DNA of 64,000 nucleotides, taken from assembly GCA_030123525.1 (NCBI GenBank), contig CP126125.1:806001-870000 (forward strand), in the 5' to 3' direction. Source of the DNA: ELB16-189 sp018266435. GTDB lineage: Bacteria > Bacteroidota > Bacteroidia > Cytophagales > Cyclobacteriaceae. The translations under genes were made by a program, and so were the position numbers. Positions 46,201 to 53,716 of this stretch are shown piece after piece (the stretch's first letter is position 1; each line of letters starts with the position of its first letter). The notes beneath the pieces were generated by a model. That model was given only the letters and a program-made list of their open reading frames with translations. It was not told the origin of the DNA and searched no databases.

Positions 46201-46632
46201 TATATTCATTTGGCCACGCACGGGTTTGTCAATACCCAATACCCTGAATTGTCAGGCTTGCTGCTGGCGCAAAATAAAAATTCAGACGAAGATGGAATTT
46301 TGTACACAGGCGAAATCCTTGGATTAACTTTGCGAGCCGAACTTGTAACGCTTTCGGCCTGCGAAACAGCCCTGGGCAAAAAAATAGAAGGCGAAGGGGT
46401 GCGCGGGCTGACTACAGCATTTTTATTTGCTGGTGCGCACAGTGTCATTTCTTCGTTGTGGAAAGTGGCTGATGAAAGCACTTCGCAACTGATGATTGAT
46501 TTTTACAACCAACTCTTATCGGGCAAAAATAAAGCCTCTGCACTGCAAAAGGCAAAATTAAATTTATTGAAAAACTCAAAATACAACCACCCGTATTATT
46601 GGGCTCCGTTTGTACTCACCGGAGCTAACTAA
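43234..46632 (+). CDS. exported TPR-CHAT protease-like protein
   Basis: A 1132-residue protein. The signal peptide M-L-R-N-C-I-L-L-G-L-L-L-A-S-L-L-G-F-A-Q is followed by about a dozen tetratricopeptide repeats (roughly 25-560), a helical linker and a C-terminal CHAT domain. The caspase-like dyad is present as H996 in A-T-H-G-F and C1043 in L-S-A-C-E-T. CHAT proteases cut after activation by partners; the TPRs probably recognise one. The signal peptide places it outside the cytoplasm, unlike Craspase Csx29. A ten-codon frame starts upstream at 43212 and overlaps its ATG. Confidence 0.9.
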   Translation: MLRNCILLGLLLASLLGFAQTSKGDKLYNQGKDYLQKKETKKALQSFLNARNEYVKEENFHRALTCTQNVVMYYQDTNNGEAAEKILLETIAAIPQKTTEQLSTHASLQDNLGYTYANVLNHPEKALTCYTESIRLYELINQANTTPYAFELVNRATTYFSLNNFQSASEDMLRAIPIYEKDKETTPSDLARKYRDLGRMYSELSRDAQALEWYQKARVTITDSDDQTLEAMLLNDMGGAYMKLNQLTLALKKYNEALTLNEKVFGKDASHYAMTLLNIATLNKKTGDLDQALKEYQQVLLIYQKKPPEDISNVIDAMTEISSLLDELGMYQQQQEVLSQAQNLAITAFGANSLQEADVYIQQAIIAFNHDQFDQSLNYNFKALDVMQQNNYPQNAYYAQVYNNIGLAYDGLKDTDLALKYKNQARDLYAKLRGSDHHTVGMATGNIGLTYEVKGDYVMAIEYLKKSVEIRLKSQPADDDDVGRDYLNIGLMFLKMNEVKDGVSFLEKAKLIYDKYDKNINKARIYNRLSIGYLMLHDLPKAMACNQQAILANTLNFEKSDFDSFPNQADMLSYYESVIAYIAKADIYRIKNDPSGWVRGLQILNEADTILKEKAITFSSAKDRLELATLNSFFTESGMLLASKLFNATHDPAYLNKAFYFSERSKANELLADIQLSRAINLSRISKSVKARKEELSRRMSTLQQQVADAYGAQNQPLITKLKSQELDLSKELEQIQTVMANASPKFKSALSQRSLPFWDDVKKKLDAKTALVSYVITDSAKVILIGNSSGLILKTIPAKTDIERLVRGFVTQLKLQIPEIEPLRTNLTKILWEPVEQALKELGPIENVIILPQGPLSFLPFEALGTDTYLLEKYTISYQLSGALIANQDLSQVNAKPAFIALAPVFEDEETNFVNKSCERFATLLKKTDTTSRAFSLTGQYISPLPATAVEVTSINQQNIDKGLLSKTFLKKEANEELIKRGELQTYDYIHLATHGFVNTQYPELSGLLLAQNKNSDEDGILYTGEILGLTLRAELVTLSACETALGKKIEGEGVRGLTTAFLFAGAHSVISSLWKVADESTSQLMIDFYNQLLSGKNKASALQKAKLNLLKNSKYNHPYYWAPFVLTGAN

Positions 46633-46697
46633 ATTTTATACCGAACATCCATACATTGCAAAATAAATAATCAACACCTTACCGCACAGAGTAAGTC

Positions 46698-49304
46698 TCA
46701 TTCATTTCTCAATGTCTTCGATGGATTGACATTAACCGTTTTGAATCCTTGAATGAGAATGATTAGCAAAATAGCCGAACCAATGCCCAACAAGGTAACC
46801 ACAAAGATCCACCACGGCATATCAATGCGGTAGGCAAAGCCGGTGAGCCAACGCTCAGCCCCATACCAGGCAAACGGTGCGGCAATTAGCATGGCAACAA
46901 GCAGTATTCCTGAAAACTCATGAGTGAGTGTGTACATCACCTGTGATACCGATGCGCCAAATACCCTGCGGATGCCGATTTCTTTTCTTCTGCGCAACAC
47001 ATTGTACGTGGCCAGGCCGGCTATGCCCAATCCTGATATCACGAGCGTGACCAGGGTAAACACCAGTACCAATCGTGAAGCGATAATTTCAGTTTTATAA
47101 ATTTCATTAAACGTATCATCCTGAAACCAATACTTCATCGTGTAGTCGGGTTCAATTGTTTTGTATGCTTTTGATACTGCGGCCAGTGATGACTGGGTGG
47201 TGCCCGGCCGGTACTTCACATAAATGGCCGAAGTATGCATGTAATTAACCCGGTGTAAGATTACCGGTAGCCGTAAAGCATGCAGTGACTCGGTATGAAA
47301 ATCCGGAATGACTCCAATAATCACACAAGGTGAACTTCCCATGCGGATGACCTGACCTACGGGCTGTTTTAGGTTCATTACCTTTGCCGCCTCCTCGCTT
47401 ATCAGTACTTCATTGTTCAATGAATCCAGCGGTCGAGGCTGAAAATTTCTTCCCTCCAGAATTTTCAGACCAAAGGTTTCAGCAAATTCATAACTGCACC
47501 CAATGGTCTTAAACACGATGCGCTGATCTTTGGGTTTGCCGGGCCACTCTACATCAGTGTTTCCGCCCACAGCCTGCAGTGGGTTGGTATTTGAAGCGGC
47601 CACACTTTGAATTGCAGGGTCTTTAAAAAGTTCATTCTTAAATACTCCGAAGTTGTTGAAGAGTTTGGCGGTAGGCTCTACGCGGATCATATTACTTCTG
47701 TCAAAGCCCAGATTTTTTTCAATAATAAAACTCAGTTGACGATAAAGCACGCCACTGAAAATAATAATGCCGATAGCCACACTGAGTTGCACAACTAACA
47801 GCGATTGACGAAGCCGGTGCGAGCCCGTCATCCGGGCCGACAATTGATTTTTCAACACCCGGGCCGGCTGAAAGGATGACAGCACAAACGCAGGATATAA
47901 CCCTGCCAGTACTGAGATGATGAGAAGAAACGCCAACAAAATAAATGGCAGAAAGCCACTAACCAACGAAAGGTTGATTTGCTCACCCAGTAAACTATTG
48001 AAAAGCGGGAGAGTAAGTTGTGTAATGAGTGCAGCCAATAAAACGGAAACCAACACAATAAGAAATGACTCACCCACAAATTGCAAAACGATGCTGGAAC
48101 GGAATGCGCCCGTTACTTTGCGAACCCCGATTTCTTTTGCACGGGTAGTTGCCCGCGCGGTGGTCATGTTAATAAAATTGATTACAGCGATGAGCACCAG
48201 CAGAGAACCAACAATGGTAAACAACACTACGTATTCCATTCGGCCGCTAAGTTGTTGTCCCCCTTCAAAGTGATTTTTCAGTCGCCAGTCTTTTAATGGC
48301 AATGCCTGGTAACGCACGTTCTGTTCCTTCAGTTCTTTGGTCAGCACACGCTCGTCATTCAGTTTAGCAGAAAGAACTTCAGCACTCACCGGCACTGTGG
48401 TTTTAATATAGGTATTGAAAAATTGACCCGACAGTTGTTGTTCATTTATGCCCCACTCTTTTTGAAGAAAAGCGAAGGGCATGGCAAAGTCAAATTGTAA
48501 TGATGAGTTGGAAGGAATGTCTTTCATTATAGAAACAACCATCATCTCCTCCCGGCTATCTACTTTTAATGTTTTGCCTATGGCTTGTCCGTCTTTAAAA
48601 AGAAGTTTTGCCATTTTCTGTGAAATCACAAGATGATCGGGTCTGTTGAGCGGATGCGGATCACCTTCTACTATTTCAAAACTAAAAACAGAAAACAGAT
48701 TTTGGTTGGTGTACACGCCCTCCAGGTAAACACATTCACTGTTGATACTCTCGGGCTTAAAACATAAGATATGCGGCCAGCGCGAACCCGTTGATATGGA
48801 CACTGCTTTTTCTACTTCGGGCACGGAAGAAGTATTGATTGATGCAGAAGCCAATGGATAGCTCTGCACCATCCCGTCAGCTTCTACGTGTGATACAATT
48901 GAATACAGTCGGTTGTTAGAACTGTGAAATTTATCAAAACTAAACTCAAAAGATACCCACAGTAAAATCAGAAAAGCGCAGGCAAATGCAACGGATAACC
49001 CGATCACGTTCAGGAGTGAGTGAGCCGGCTGACGAAAGAAGTTGCGAAAAGCAACGAGGAATACATTTTTTAACATAGCAATAGATAGTTGATGCGTTTG
49101 TGTTGATTTAATTTTCCGGATATTTTTCCAACGAAAGAAGCGAATGACGTTCCATACAAACTGCAAGTTGGCCTTCCACTTGTTCTTCTTAGCTGTGCGA
49201 TAAAACAACTCAAAGGCATCGCCTTGTATTTCTTCCAGCAAATCAGGGTGACAATACCACTGCAAAAACCGGTTCGGCCACTGGGGAGGTTTGAGCCATT
49301 TCAT
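46698..49304 (-). CDS. MacB/FtsX-family permease with permease-prefix domain
   Basis: An 868-residue protein. Residues 1-65 (W-Y-C-H-P-D-L-L-E-E-I-Q-G-D) match the permease prefix domain found in Bacteroidota. Two MacB periplasmic/FtsX units follow, with four C-proximal and four mid-chain membrane segments and R-A-K-E-I-G-V-R-K-V and R-R-K-E-I-G-I-R-R-V-F-G motifs. Its ATG overlaps the PadR gene stop by four bases. No ATPase is encoded next to it. Such PadR-permease pairs are usually drug- or lipid-responsive; the substrate is unknown. Confidence 0.9.
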   Translation of the reverse strand: MKWLKPPQWPNRFLQWYCHPDLLEEIQGDAFELFYRTAKKNKWKANLQFVWNVIRFFRWKNIRKIKSTQTHQLSIAMLKNVFLVAFRNFFRQPAHSLLNVIGLSVAFACAFLILLWVSFEFSFDKFHSSNNRLYSIVSHVEADGMVQSYPLASASINTSSVPEVEKAVSISTGSRWPHILCFKPESINSECVYLEGVYTNQNLFSVFSFEIVEGDPHPLNRPDHLVISQKMAKLLFKDGQAIGKTLKVDSREEMMVVSIMKDIPSNSSLQFDFAMPFAFLQKEWGINEQQLSGQFFNTYIKTTVPVSAEVLSAKLNDERVLTKELKEQNVRYQALPLKDWRLKNHFEGGQQLSGRMEYVVLFTIVGSLLVLIAVINFINMTTARATTRAKEIGVRKVTGAFRSSIVLQFVGESFLIVLVSVLLAALITQLTLPLFNSLLGEQINLSLVSGFLPFILLAFLLIISVLAGLYPAFVLSSFQPARVLKNQLSARMTGSHRLRQSLLVVQLSVAIGIIIFSGVLYRQLSFIIEKNLGFDRSNMIRVEPTAKLFNNFGVFKNELFKDPAIQSVAASNTNPLQAVGGNTDVEWPGKPKDQRIVFKTIGCSYEFAETFGLKILEGRNFQPRPLDSLNNEVLISEEAAKVMNLKQPVGQVIRMGSSPCVIIGVIPDFHTESLHALRLPVILHRVNYMHTSAIYVKYRPGTTQSSLAAVSKAYKTIEPDYTMKYWFQDDTFNEIYKTEIIASRLVLVFTLVTLVISGLGIAGLATYNVLRRRKEIGIRRVFGASVSQVMYTLTHEFSGILLVAMLIAAPFAWYGAERWLTGFAYRIDMPWWIFVVTLLGIGSAILLIILIQGFKTVNVNPSKTLRNE

Positions 49305-49639
49305 ATCATCTTAAATTGCCATGCAACTTTTGGAATCTGGTGATACAATTGGTTGCGCATTTCATTTGCTTCTTCCAGTGCCCTTTTGCCGGATGCCGTA
49401 AGCAAAAAGATACGTTTTCTGCGTCCGCCCCTTTCTTCGGTGGGCTCGCTCATTTTGGATTTCAACAACCCCTTCTCCTCCAGGCGAATAAGTACGGCAT
49501 GAACCGCACTGATGTTGAGGCTGCGCCCTACCTGAGCTTCGAGTTCGTCCATCACCGCTACCCCATACGCTTGCGGGTATAGTACACCCACCATCAGCAA
49601 TACCAACTCTTCCAATTCTCCGAGATTTGTTCCTTTCAT
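49301..49639 (-). CDS. PadR-family transcriptional regulator
   Basis: A 112-residue winged-helix regulator with the PadR layout: Q-A-Y-G-V-A-V-M-D-E-L-E, a recognition region I-S-A-V-H-A-V-L-I-R-L-E-E-K-G-L-L, and a wing G-G-R-R-K-R-I-F. It lacks the long C-terminal helix domain of the larger subgroup. It is coupled to the permease gene by a four-base overlap and sits beside a 15-bp perfect inverted repeat that is its likely operator. Confidence 0.92.
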   Translation of the reverse strand: MKGTNLGELEELVLLMVGVLYPQAYGVAVMDELEAQVGRSLNISAVHAVLIRLEEKGLLKSKMSEPTEERGGRRKRIFLLTASGKRALEEANEMRNQLYHQIPKVAWQFKMI

Positions 49640-49649
49640 TTTAGTATTG

Positions 49650-49705
49650 AATTATTCCTACAAACGTGAAAATAATCGATATGTTTCATTTTTGTAGGAA
49701 TAATT
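49650..49705. promoter_or_regulatory. large palindrome, probable PadR operator
   Basis: AATTATTCCTACAAA (49650-49664) is exactly inverted at 49691-49705. A second inner pair, TGAAA (49667-49671) and TTTCA (49684-49688), extends it. The palindrome begins 11 bases upstream of the PadR start codon, so binding there would block the PadR-permease transcript. Confidence 0.75.
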
Positions 49706-49752
49706 TAAAATTTTGTATTCTGTGTTATTACAGGCGATAAAAAGGCAATCCG

Positions 49753-49760
49753 TATTTTTG
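49753..49760 (+). promoter_or_regulatory. -7-like box directly before the rluD-like gene
   Basis: TATTTTTG, an exact TAnnTTTG match, ending only four bases before the ATG at 49765. If real, transcription would start at or inside the start codon. No ideal -33 element is present. Confidence 0.3.
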
Positions 49761-49764
49761 CGCC

Positions 49765-50790
49765 ATGATTCAAGACGAAGACAACGAACCTGATGACGAT
49801 CTGTTTGAACACCATCGGATCCTTGCCGACCCCGGCCAGAGCCTGATTCGCATCGACAAATTTCTGATCGATCGCCTGCCGAATGTAACCCGTACCAAAA
49901 TCCAGGTCGGAATTCACGAAGGTTTTGTAAAGGTTAACGACAAAAACATCAAACCGAATTATAAAATTCATCCCAACGATGTGATTACAGTTTCACTGCC
50001 AGAACCACCGCGCGATACGGATATAAACCCCGAAAATATTCCACTCAACATCGTCTATGAAGACAACCATCTGCTGGTGGTAAACAAACCAGCAGGCATG
50101 GTGGTGCACCCGGCCTATCAAAACTGGAGTGGCACATTGGTAAATGCACTCACCTATCATTTTCAAAACTTGCCTGAGATGAAAGGCAACGAAGGCCGCC
50201 CGGGATTAGTGCACCGCATCGATAAAGACACTTCAGGATTATTGGTGATTGCGAAAACAGAATTAGCGATGACTTCGCTCGCCAAACAATTTTTTGATCA
50301 TAGCATTGAGCGAACATATCAAGCGATTGTATGGGGGGTGCCGGAACCGAACGAAGGAACTATCAATGTCAACGTTGGCCGAAGTTTAAAAGACAGGCGG
50401 GTGACTGTGGCTTTTCCTAAAGGAGATTTTGGACGAACAGCCATCACGCATTTCAAATTGGTAAAAGACTTTCGTTATGTTTCTTTGATCGAATGCCAAC
50501 TGGAAACCGGACGTACGCACCAGATCCGGGCACACATGAAATACCTTGGTCACCCGATTTTTAATGATGAAATGTATGGAGGCAATCAACTAGTGAAAGG
50601 AACGATGTTTACAAAATACAAGCAATTCGTTGATAATTGTTTTAAAATTATCCCCCGGCAGGCTCTCCACGCCAAAACACTTGGGTTCATTCACCCGGCC
50701 TCACAAAAATACATTCAATTTGATTCTGACCTTCCGCATGACTTTAAAGAGGCGATGGAGAAATGGGAGCACTATGTGAAATACAATTAA
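49765..50790 (+). CDS. rluD: RluA-family 23S rRNA pseudouridine synthase
   Basis: A 341-residue protein. An S4 RNA-binding domain at about 28-85 (L-I-R-I-D-K-F-L-I-D-R-L-P) is followed by the catalytic domain with H-R-I-D153-K-D-T-S-G-L-L. The N-terminus is acidic. RluD-type enzymes convert uridines in helix 69 of 23S rRNA; RluC-like specificity is an alternative. The G-R-T-H-Q-I-R-A-H motif is intact. The neighbouring PadR gene is unrelated and divergent. Confidence 0.93.
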   Translation: MIQDEDNEPDDDLFEHHRILADPGQSLIRIDKFLIDRLPNVTRTKIQVGIHEGFVKVNDKNIKPNYKIHPNDVITVSLPEPPRDTDINPENIPLNIVYEDNHLLVVNKPAGMVVHPAYQNWSGTLVNALTYHFQNLPEMKGNEGRPGLVHRIDKDTSGLLVIAKTELAMTSLAKQFFDHSIERTYQAIVWGVPEPNEGTINVNVGRSLKDRRVTVAFPKGDFGRTAITHFKLVKDFRYVSLIECQLETGRTHQIRAHMKYLGHPIFNDEMYGGNQLVKGTMFTKYKQFVDNCFKIIPRQALHAKTLGFIHPASQKYIQFDSDLPHDFKEAMEKWEHYVKYN

Positions 50791-50800
50791 AGGTCAGGCC

Positions 50801-51721
50801 TCATTTTTTGGTTAACGTGTATTCAGTGTCTGCTTTAATTTCCATTTGCATGGGCATGTCTTCAGGAATTTGCCCACCGGCCAACAAAATCATCTGGCCT
50901 TTTATTTCAGAATATGATTTTGCCGATTCTGGCCAACCGTGAGTGGTTGATACTACCGATTTTACTACCTGTCTTCCTTTTAAATTGGTTGTAGCTCTTA
51001 GCCCGGGTTGTGGGTTAATCACTTTGGTCGAATCGGTTGTGCTGATCTGGCCATCACTAATAATCACAGAGGTTGGCCCGGTTACCGATTGCAAACTCCA
51101 GTCGTTAGCTATTTGCAAGGGCATATTCATACCGGCCGAACTGGTGCTTTTCCAAACTGCCCCTACTTGTATCTTGTTATCCGGGTAATAAACAAACACA
51201 TTTTCTAAACTTCTTTTAACAGAATTTTTTCCGAAGGATAGTTCCAATGAGCTTTTCATCTGGGTCATTCCGGCATCTGAGCCGGTAAACGCTGACCACA
51301 AGTTTTCAAGGTTGTCCACCGATTCAACCGTACCGTTTTTTGTAAGAGTAAAATTGAATTTCTTGCCGATCATCAATCGAATGGCCTTGCCCATCATTTT
51401 ATTTGCCTGGTTAGTCGTGTCTCCATCCGAATCCATTTCTCCTTGAGCCGTTTTCATTTTTAGGGAAAGTGCCGTGTATTCGATTTCAAATTTGGCCGAG
51501 GTGCCCGTTAGTTCTATGGTTTTAATTTTCATTCCTCCTTTGATTACCATCTCAATGGTTTGATCCATTCCGGCTACTACAATGTGTTGGTGCGTTGTGG
51601 CTGTTTGCGTCATCTCGTAGGTATCTCCTTTCTTGAAGATATATTGAAACTGTATTTCTTTGCCCGGAAAAGTAAAAGAGCAAAGTGAAATAACGAGTAG
51701 CGGGGTGAGTAGTTTTTTCAT
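50801..51721 (-). CDS. exported DUF6263-like protein
   Basis: A 306-residue protein with a signal peptide ending at about residue 20 (L-C-S-F-T-F-P-G). The beta-rich body with Y-I-F-K-K-G-D-T-Y-E-M-T-Q and a C-terminal A-D-T-E-Y-T-L-T resembles the DUF6263 family, whose function is not known. It is convergent with the pseudouridine synthase gene over ten bases. A -7 box and a short inverted repeat lie upstream. Confidence 0.75.
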   Translation of the reverse strand: MKKLLTPLLVISLCSFTFPGKEIQFQYIFKKGDTYEMTQTATTHQHIVVAGMDQTIEMVIKGGMKIKTIELTGTSAKFEIEYTALSLKMKTAQGEMDSDGDTTNQANKMMGKAIRLMIGKKFNFTLTKNGTVESVDNLENLWSAFTGSDAGMTQMKSSLELSFGKNSVKRSLENVFVYYPDNKIQVGAVWKSTSSAGMNMPLQIANDWSLQSVTGPTSVIISDGQISTTDSTKVINPQPGLRATTNLKGRQVVKSVVSTTHGWPESAKSYSEIKGQMILLAGGQIPEDMPMQMEIKADTEYTLTKK

Positions 51722-51741
51722 GGCGTGGGGTTATAAGTAAT

Positions 51742-51769
51742 CAAAAATATACAATTGTGACAAATTGTA
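51742..51769 (-). promoter_or_regulatory. -7 box and adjacent inverted repeat before the DUF6263-like gene
   Basis: TATTTTTG on the minus strand (51742-51749) matches TAnnTTTG exactly, 20 bases before the ATG. Next to it TACAATT-GTGACA-AATTGTA (51750-51769) forms a 7-bp inverted repeat across the spacer and -33 region, as an operator would. Confidence 0.5.
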
Positions 51770-51844
51770 AAGTATAGCGATGTGTCGTGTTTAATGAAAT
51801 GAGTTGACGGCCACTAACAAAAAACCATGCCAGCTAACAGCCCG

Positions 51845-52225
51845 TTAATGTATGGCTGCTTTTGAAATCCATTTCTTATCTACCCAATTTAACAGGCCGA
51901 TAAATAATAAAGCAAATCCTATCAACCAGCGGTAACCGGAAAAAAAGGAAAACACCCCAACAGAAAGTGTAGCATGCGATGTGATGATGACGTAAAGCGA
52001 AGTAGTTACGCACAAAGTACAGCCAAAGACCAAAAAGAATAAATCCCAGTTAAAAGATTTTGCCGGGCGTGTGGCCGCAGCGGCCACGCGCCCGGCAAAG
52101 TCTGAAGGCAGTTTAAACCCGGCTTCTTGTTTCAGGGCGCTGAAAACAATTTTATATAACTCACCTTCCTGTCCTTCAGGAGCCTGACCCGCTTCTACCT
52201 GTTTTTGAATCCATTCGTCTTTCAT
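51845..52225 (-). CDS. membrane protein coupled to the ECF sigma factor
   Basis: A 126-residue protein with a charged N-domain (about 1-60, K-L-P-S-D-F-A-G-R-V) and two or more hydrophobic segments at about 60-82 and 95-115. No cysteine-histidine zinc finger of the anti-sigma type is seen. Its ATG overlaps the sigma gene stop by four bases, the usual position for an anti-sigma factor, so a membrane-tethered partner role is plausible but not shown. Confidence 0.75.
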   Translation of the reverse strand: MKDEWIQKQVEAGQAPEGQEGELYKIVFSALKQEAGFKLPSDFAGRVAAAATRPAKSFNWDLFFLVFGCTLCVTTSLYVIITSHATLSVGVFSFFSGYRWLIGFALLFIGLLNWVDKKWISKAAIH

Positions 52226-52779
52226 ACTTCTTTTCCAAGATATGTTTTTATTTTTTCTTTTAAGAGCTGTCGGGCACGAAATAAATAATTTTTTACAGTG
52301 CCTTCGGGCATACCTGTCGCTTCACCAATCTCTGCATAGTTCATGTTTTCCAAATGATAAAGCGTTAGCACCACGCGATAGTGCGTAGGAAGTTTTTCGA
52401 TCAGTTTTATAACTACGCTTTCCATTTCGTCCTCCTCAATTAACTCAACCGTATTTGTATCGGCAATAAATCGTTCTTCGAGTTTCTCATCATCCGGAAG
52501 ATCAGCCAGTTCAATTTTCTTTTTTCTTAAATGGTTGATGGCTTGCCGGTAAGCAATGGTGGCAATCCACGTACTCAATTTTGATTGAAAGTTAAATTCA
52601 GAAATTTTTTCATACACTTTTAAAAAAACATCCTGACAGATTTCTTCGAGATCTTCGGCATTATTGATCACCCTGCCCACCATGTGGGCCACCAGCCGCT
52701 CGTACTTGCGTATGAGCAGTTCAAAAGCATGTTTGTTGCCTTCGGCCACGCGCGCGGCCAGCGCCCGATCGTCTATCAT
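52222..52779 (-). CDS. ECF-type RNA polymerase sigma factor
   Basis: A 185-residue sigma-70 factor with region 2 (A-E-D-L-E-E-I-C-Q-D-V-F-L-K-V-Y) and region 4 (Y-A-E-I-G-E-A-T-G-M-P-E-G-T-V-K-N-Y). I start at ATG 52779 (M-I-D-D-R-A-L). An in-frame GTG five codons upstream lies inside the -10 element of the gene's own promoter, so it cannot be the start if that promoter is used. It pairs with the membrane protein downstream and faces an identical divergent promoter, indicating autoregulation. Confidence 0.93.
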   Translation of the reverse strand: MIDDRALAARVAEGNKHAFELLIRKYERLVAHMVGRVINNAEDLEEICQDVFLKVYEKISEFNFQSKLSTWIATIAYRQAINHLRKKKIELADLPDDEKLEERFIADTNTVELIEEDEMESVVIKLIEKLPTHYRVVLTLYHLENMNYAEIGEATGMPEGTVKNYLFRARQLLKEKIKTYLGKEV

Positions 52780-52785
52780 TTTGAG

Positions 52786-52816
52786 GTGAGACACACAACG
52801 AAGATAAAATGTTGCA
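52786..52816 (-). promoter_or_regulatory. ECF-type promoter of the sigma operon
   Basis: Read on the minus strand: -35 TGCAACAT (52809-52816), a 14-base spacer, then -10 GTGTCTCAC (52786-52794). The sigma ATG follows after six bases, so the transcript leader is nearly absent. The same two elements occur divergently at 52868-52897. Confidence 0.7.
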
Positions 52817-52867
52817 ATCCTTTTAAAATAATTTTTGGTTGAGTAACAAAAAATTTATGGCGCCCTC

Positions 52868-52897
52868 TGCAACATTGCCTGAAAAACGGTGTCTCAC
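52868..52897 (+). promoter_or_regulatory. ECF-type promoter of the divergent membrane-protein gene
   Basis: -35 TGCAACAT (52868-52875), a 13-base spacer, then -10 GTGTCTCAC (52889-52897). Both elements are identical to those of the sigma operon promoter on the opposite strand. The ATG at 52938 leaves a leader of about 35 bases. Confidence 0.7.
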
Positions 52898-52937
52898 TCG
52901 GTGTAAATCAATTTGAAACCTTAAAAATCTTACAACT

Positions 52938-53288
52938 ATGGATCATAATTTAATGGAGGTATTAATGCCGATTGCCATTATGGGCAGCTTCAGTGTTGGC
53001 TTGTATTTTTTCGTAAGTGTAATGACCAACTACATCTTAAAAAAGAAAATGATTGAAAAAGGATTTGTCAATGACGATACCCAGGCCATCTTTAAACAAC
53101 ATGTGTCAGAAAATAAACACACGTCTTTAAAATGGGGGCTGATCGTATTTTTTGGCGGGCTTTCATTAATTATCATGGAGTTTATTCCCGTACAACCACA
53201 ATCACCACTTCCATACGGCTTGTTTGCCGTGTCGGTGTCATTGGGCTTTCTGGTCTATTATTACCTGGTGAAGAAAGACCTGAAATGA
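52938..53288 (+). CDS. small membrane protein (DUF6249-like), sigma-divergent
   Basis: A 116-residue protein with hydrophobic segments at about 8-32, 64-82 and 92-110 and a charged middle (I-L-K-K-K-M-I-E-K-G-F). It resembles the DUF6249 family of the phylum, of unknown function. It is driven by a promoter identical to that of the ECF sigma operon, so it is the best candidate for a direct target of that sigma factor. Confidence 0.72.
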   Translation: MDHNLMEVLMPIAIMGSFSVGLYFFVSVMTNYILKKKMIEKGFVNDDTQAIFKQHVSENKHTSLKWGLIVFFGGLSLIIMEFIPVQPQSPLPYGLFAVSVSLGFLVYYYLVKKDLK

Positions 53289-53319
53289 ATTTGAGTTTTT
53301 AAATCAACCCAAACAACAG

Positions 53320-53691
53320 ATGAAAAGCTTTTTAACTTTTGCTTTACTCATTGTATCAATGACGGGCTATTCTCAAGATCAGGAGAAGCTTTTGATAAAA
53401 GCCTGGAAGCTGAAATCACATACCATGACGGGAATAGGAATACACCATTCATTACCCAACGAAATGCAAATTGAGTTTTTGAATGATGGCACCTGGAAAT
53501 CTTCCGCCTCATGGGAAGGAACAACACAAGGGAAATGGAGTTTGAAAAATAACAACCGTACACTGAGTATCTCATTTAACCCGGAAGTACTAAAAGATTT
53601 TCGCATTTCTGAACTTTCGGATACTCACTTTCAGATTGAAAACACAACGTTGACAGCCGTGTACAAACTCACGTGGACTGCTTTGAAGTAA
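53320..53691 (+). CDS. small secreted lipocalin-like protein
   Basis: A 123-residue protein with a signal peptide ending Y-S-Q at about residue 19. The rest is compact and beta-rich with W-K-L-K-S, N-D-G-T-W-K-S and Q-G-K-W-S-L, the pattern of lipocalin-like/META-like small barrels. Function unknown. It starts 31 bases after the DUF6249-like gene and 25 bases before the permease, so the three may form one operon under the ECF promoter. Confidence 0.72.
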   Translation: MKSFLTFALLIVSMTGYSQDQEKLLIKAWKLKSHTMTGIGIHHSLPNEMQIEFLNDGTWKSSASWEGTTQGKWSLKNNNRTLSISFNPEVLKDFRISELSDTHFQIENTTLTAVYKLTWTALK

Positions 53692-53716
53692 ATCATCACA
53701 CTTAAATTCTAAACAC

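Noticed and set aside
43234..46632. A Craspase-like (type III-E) CRISPR protease
   Set aside because: The TPR-CHAT protein has a signal peptide and no CRISPR array, Cas gene or repeat is nearby.
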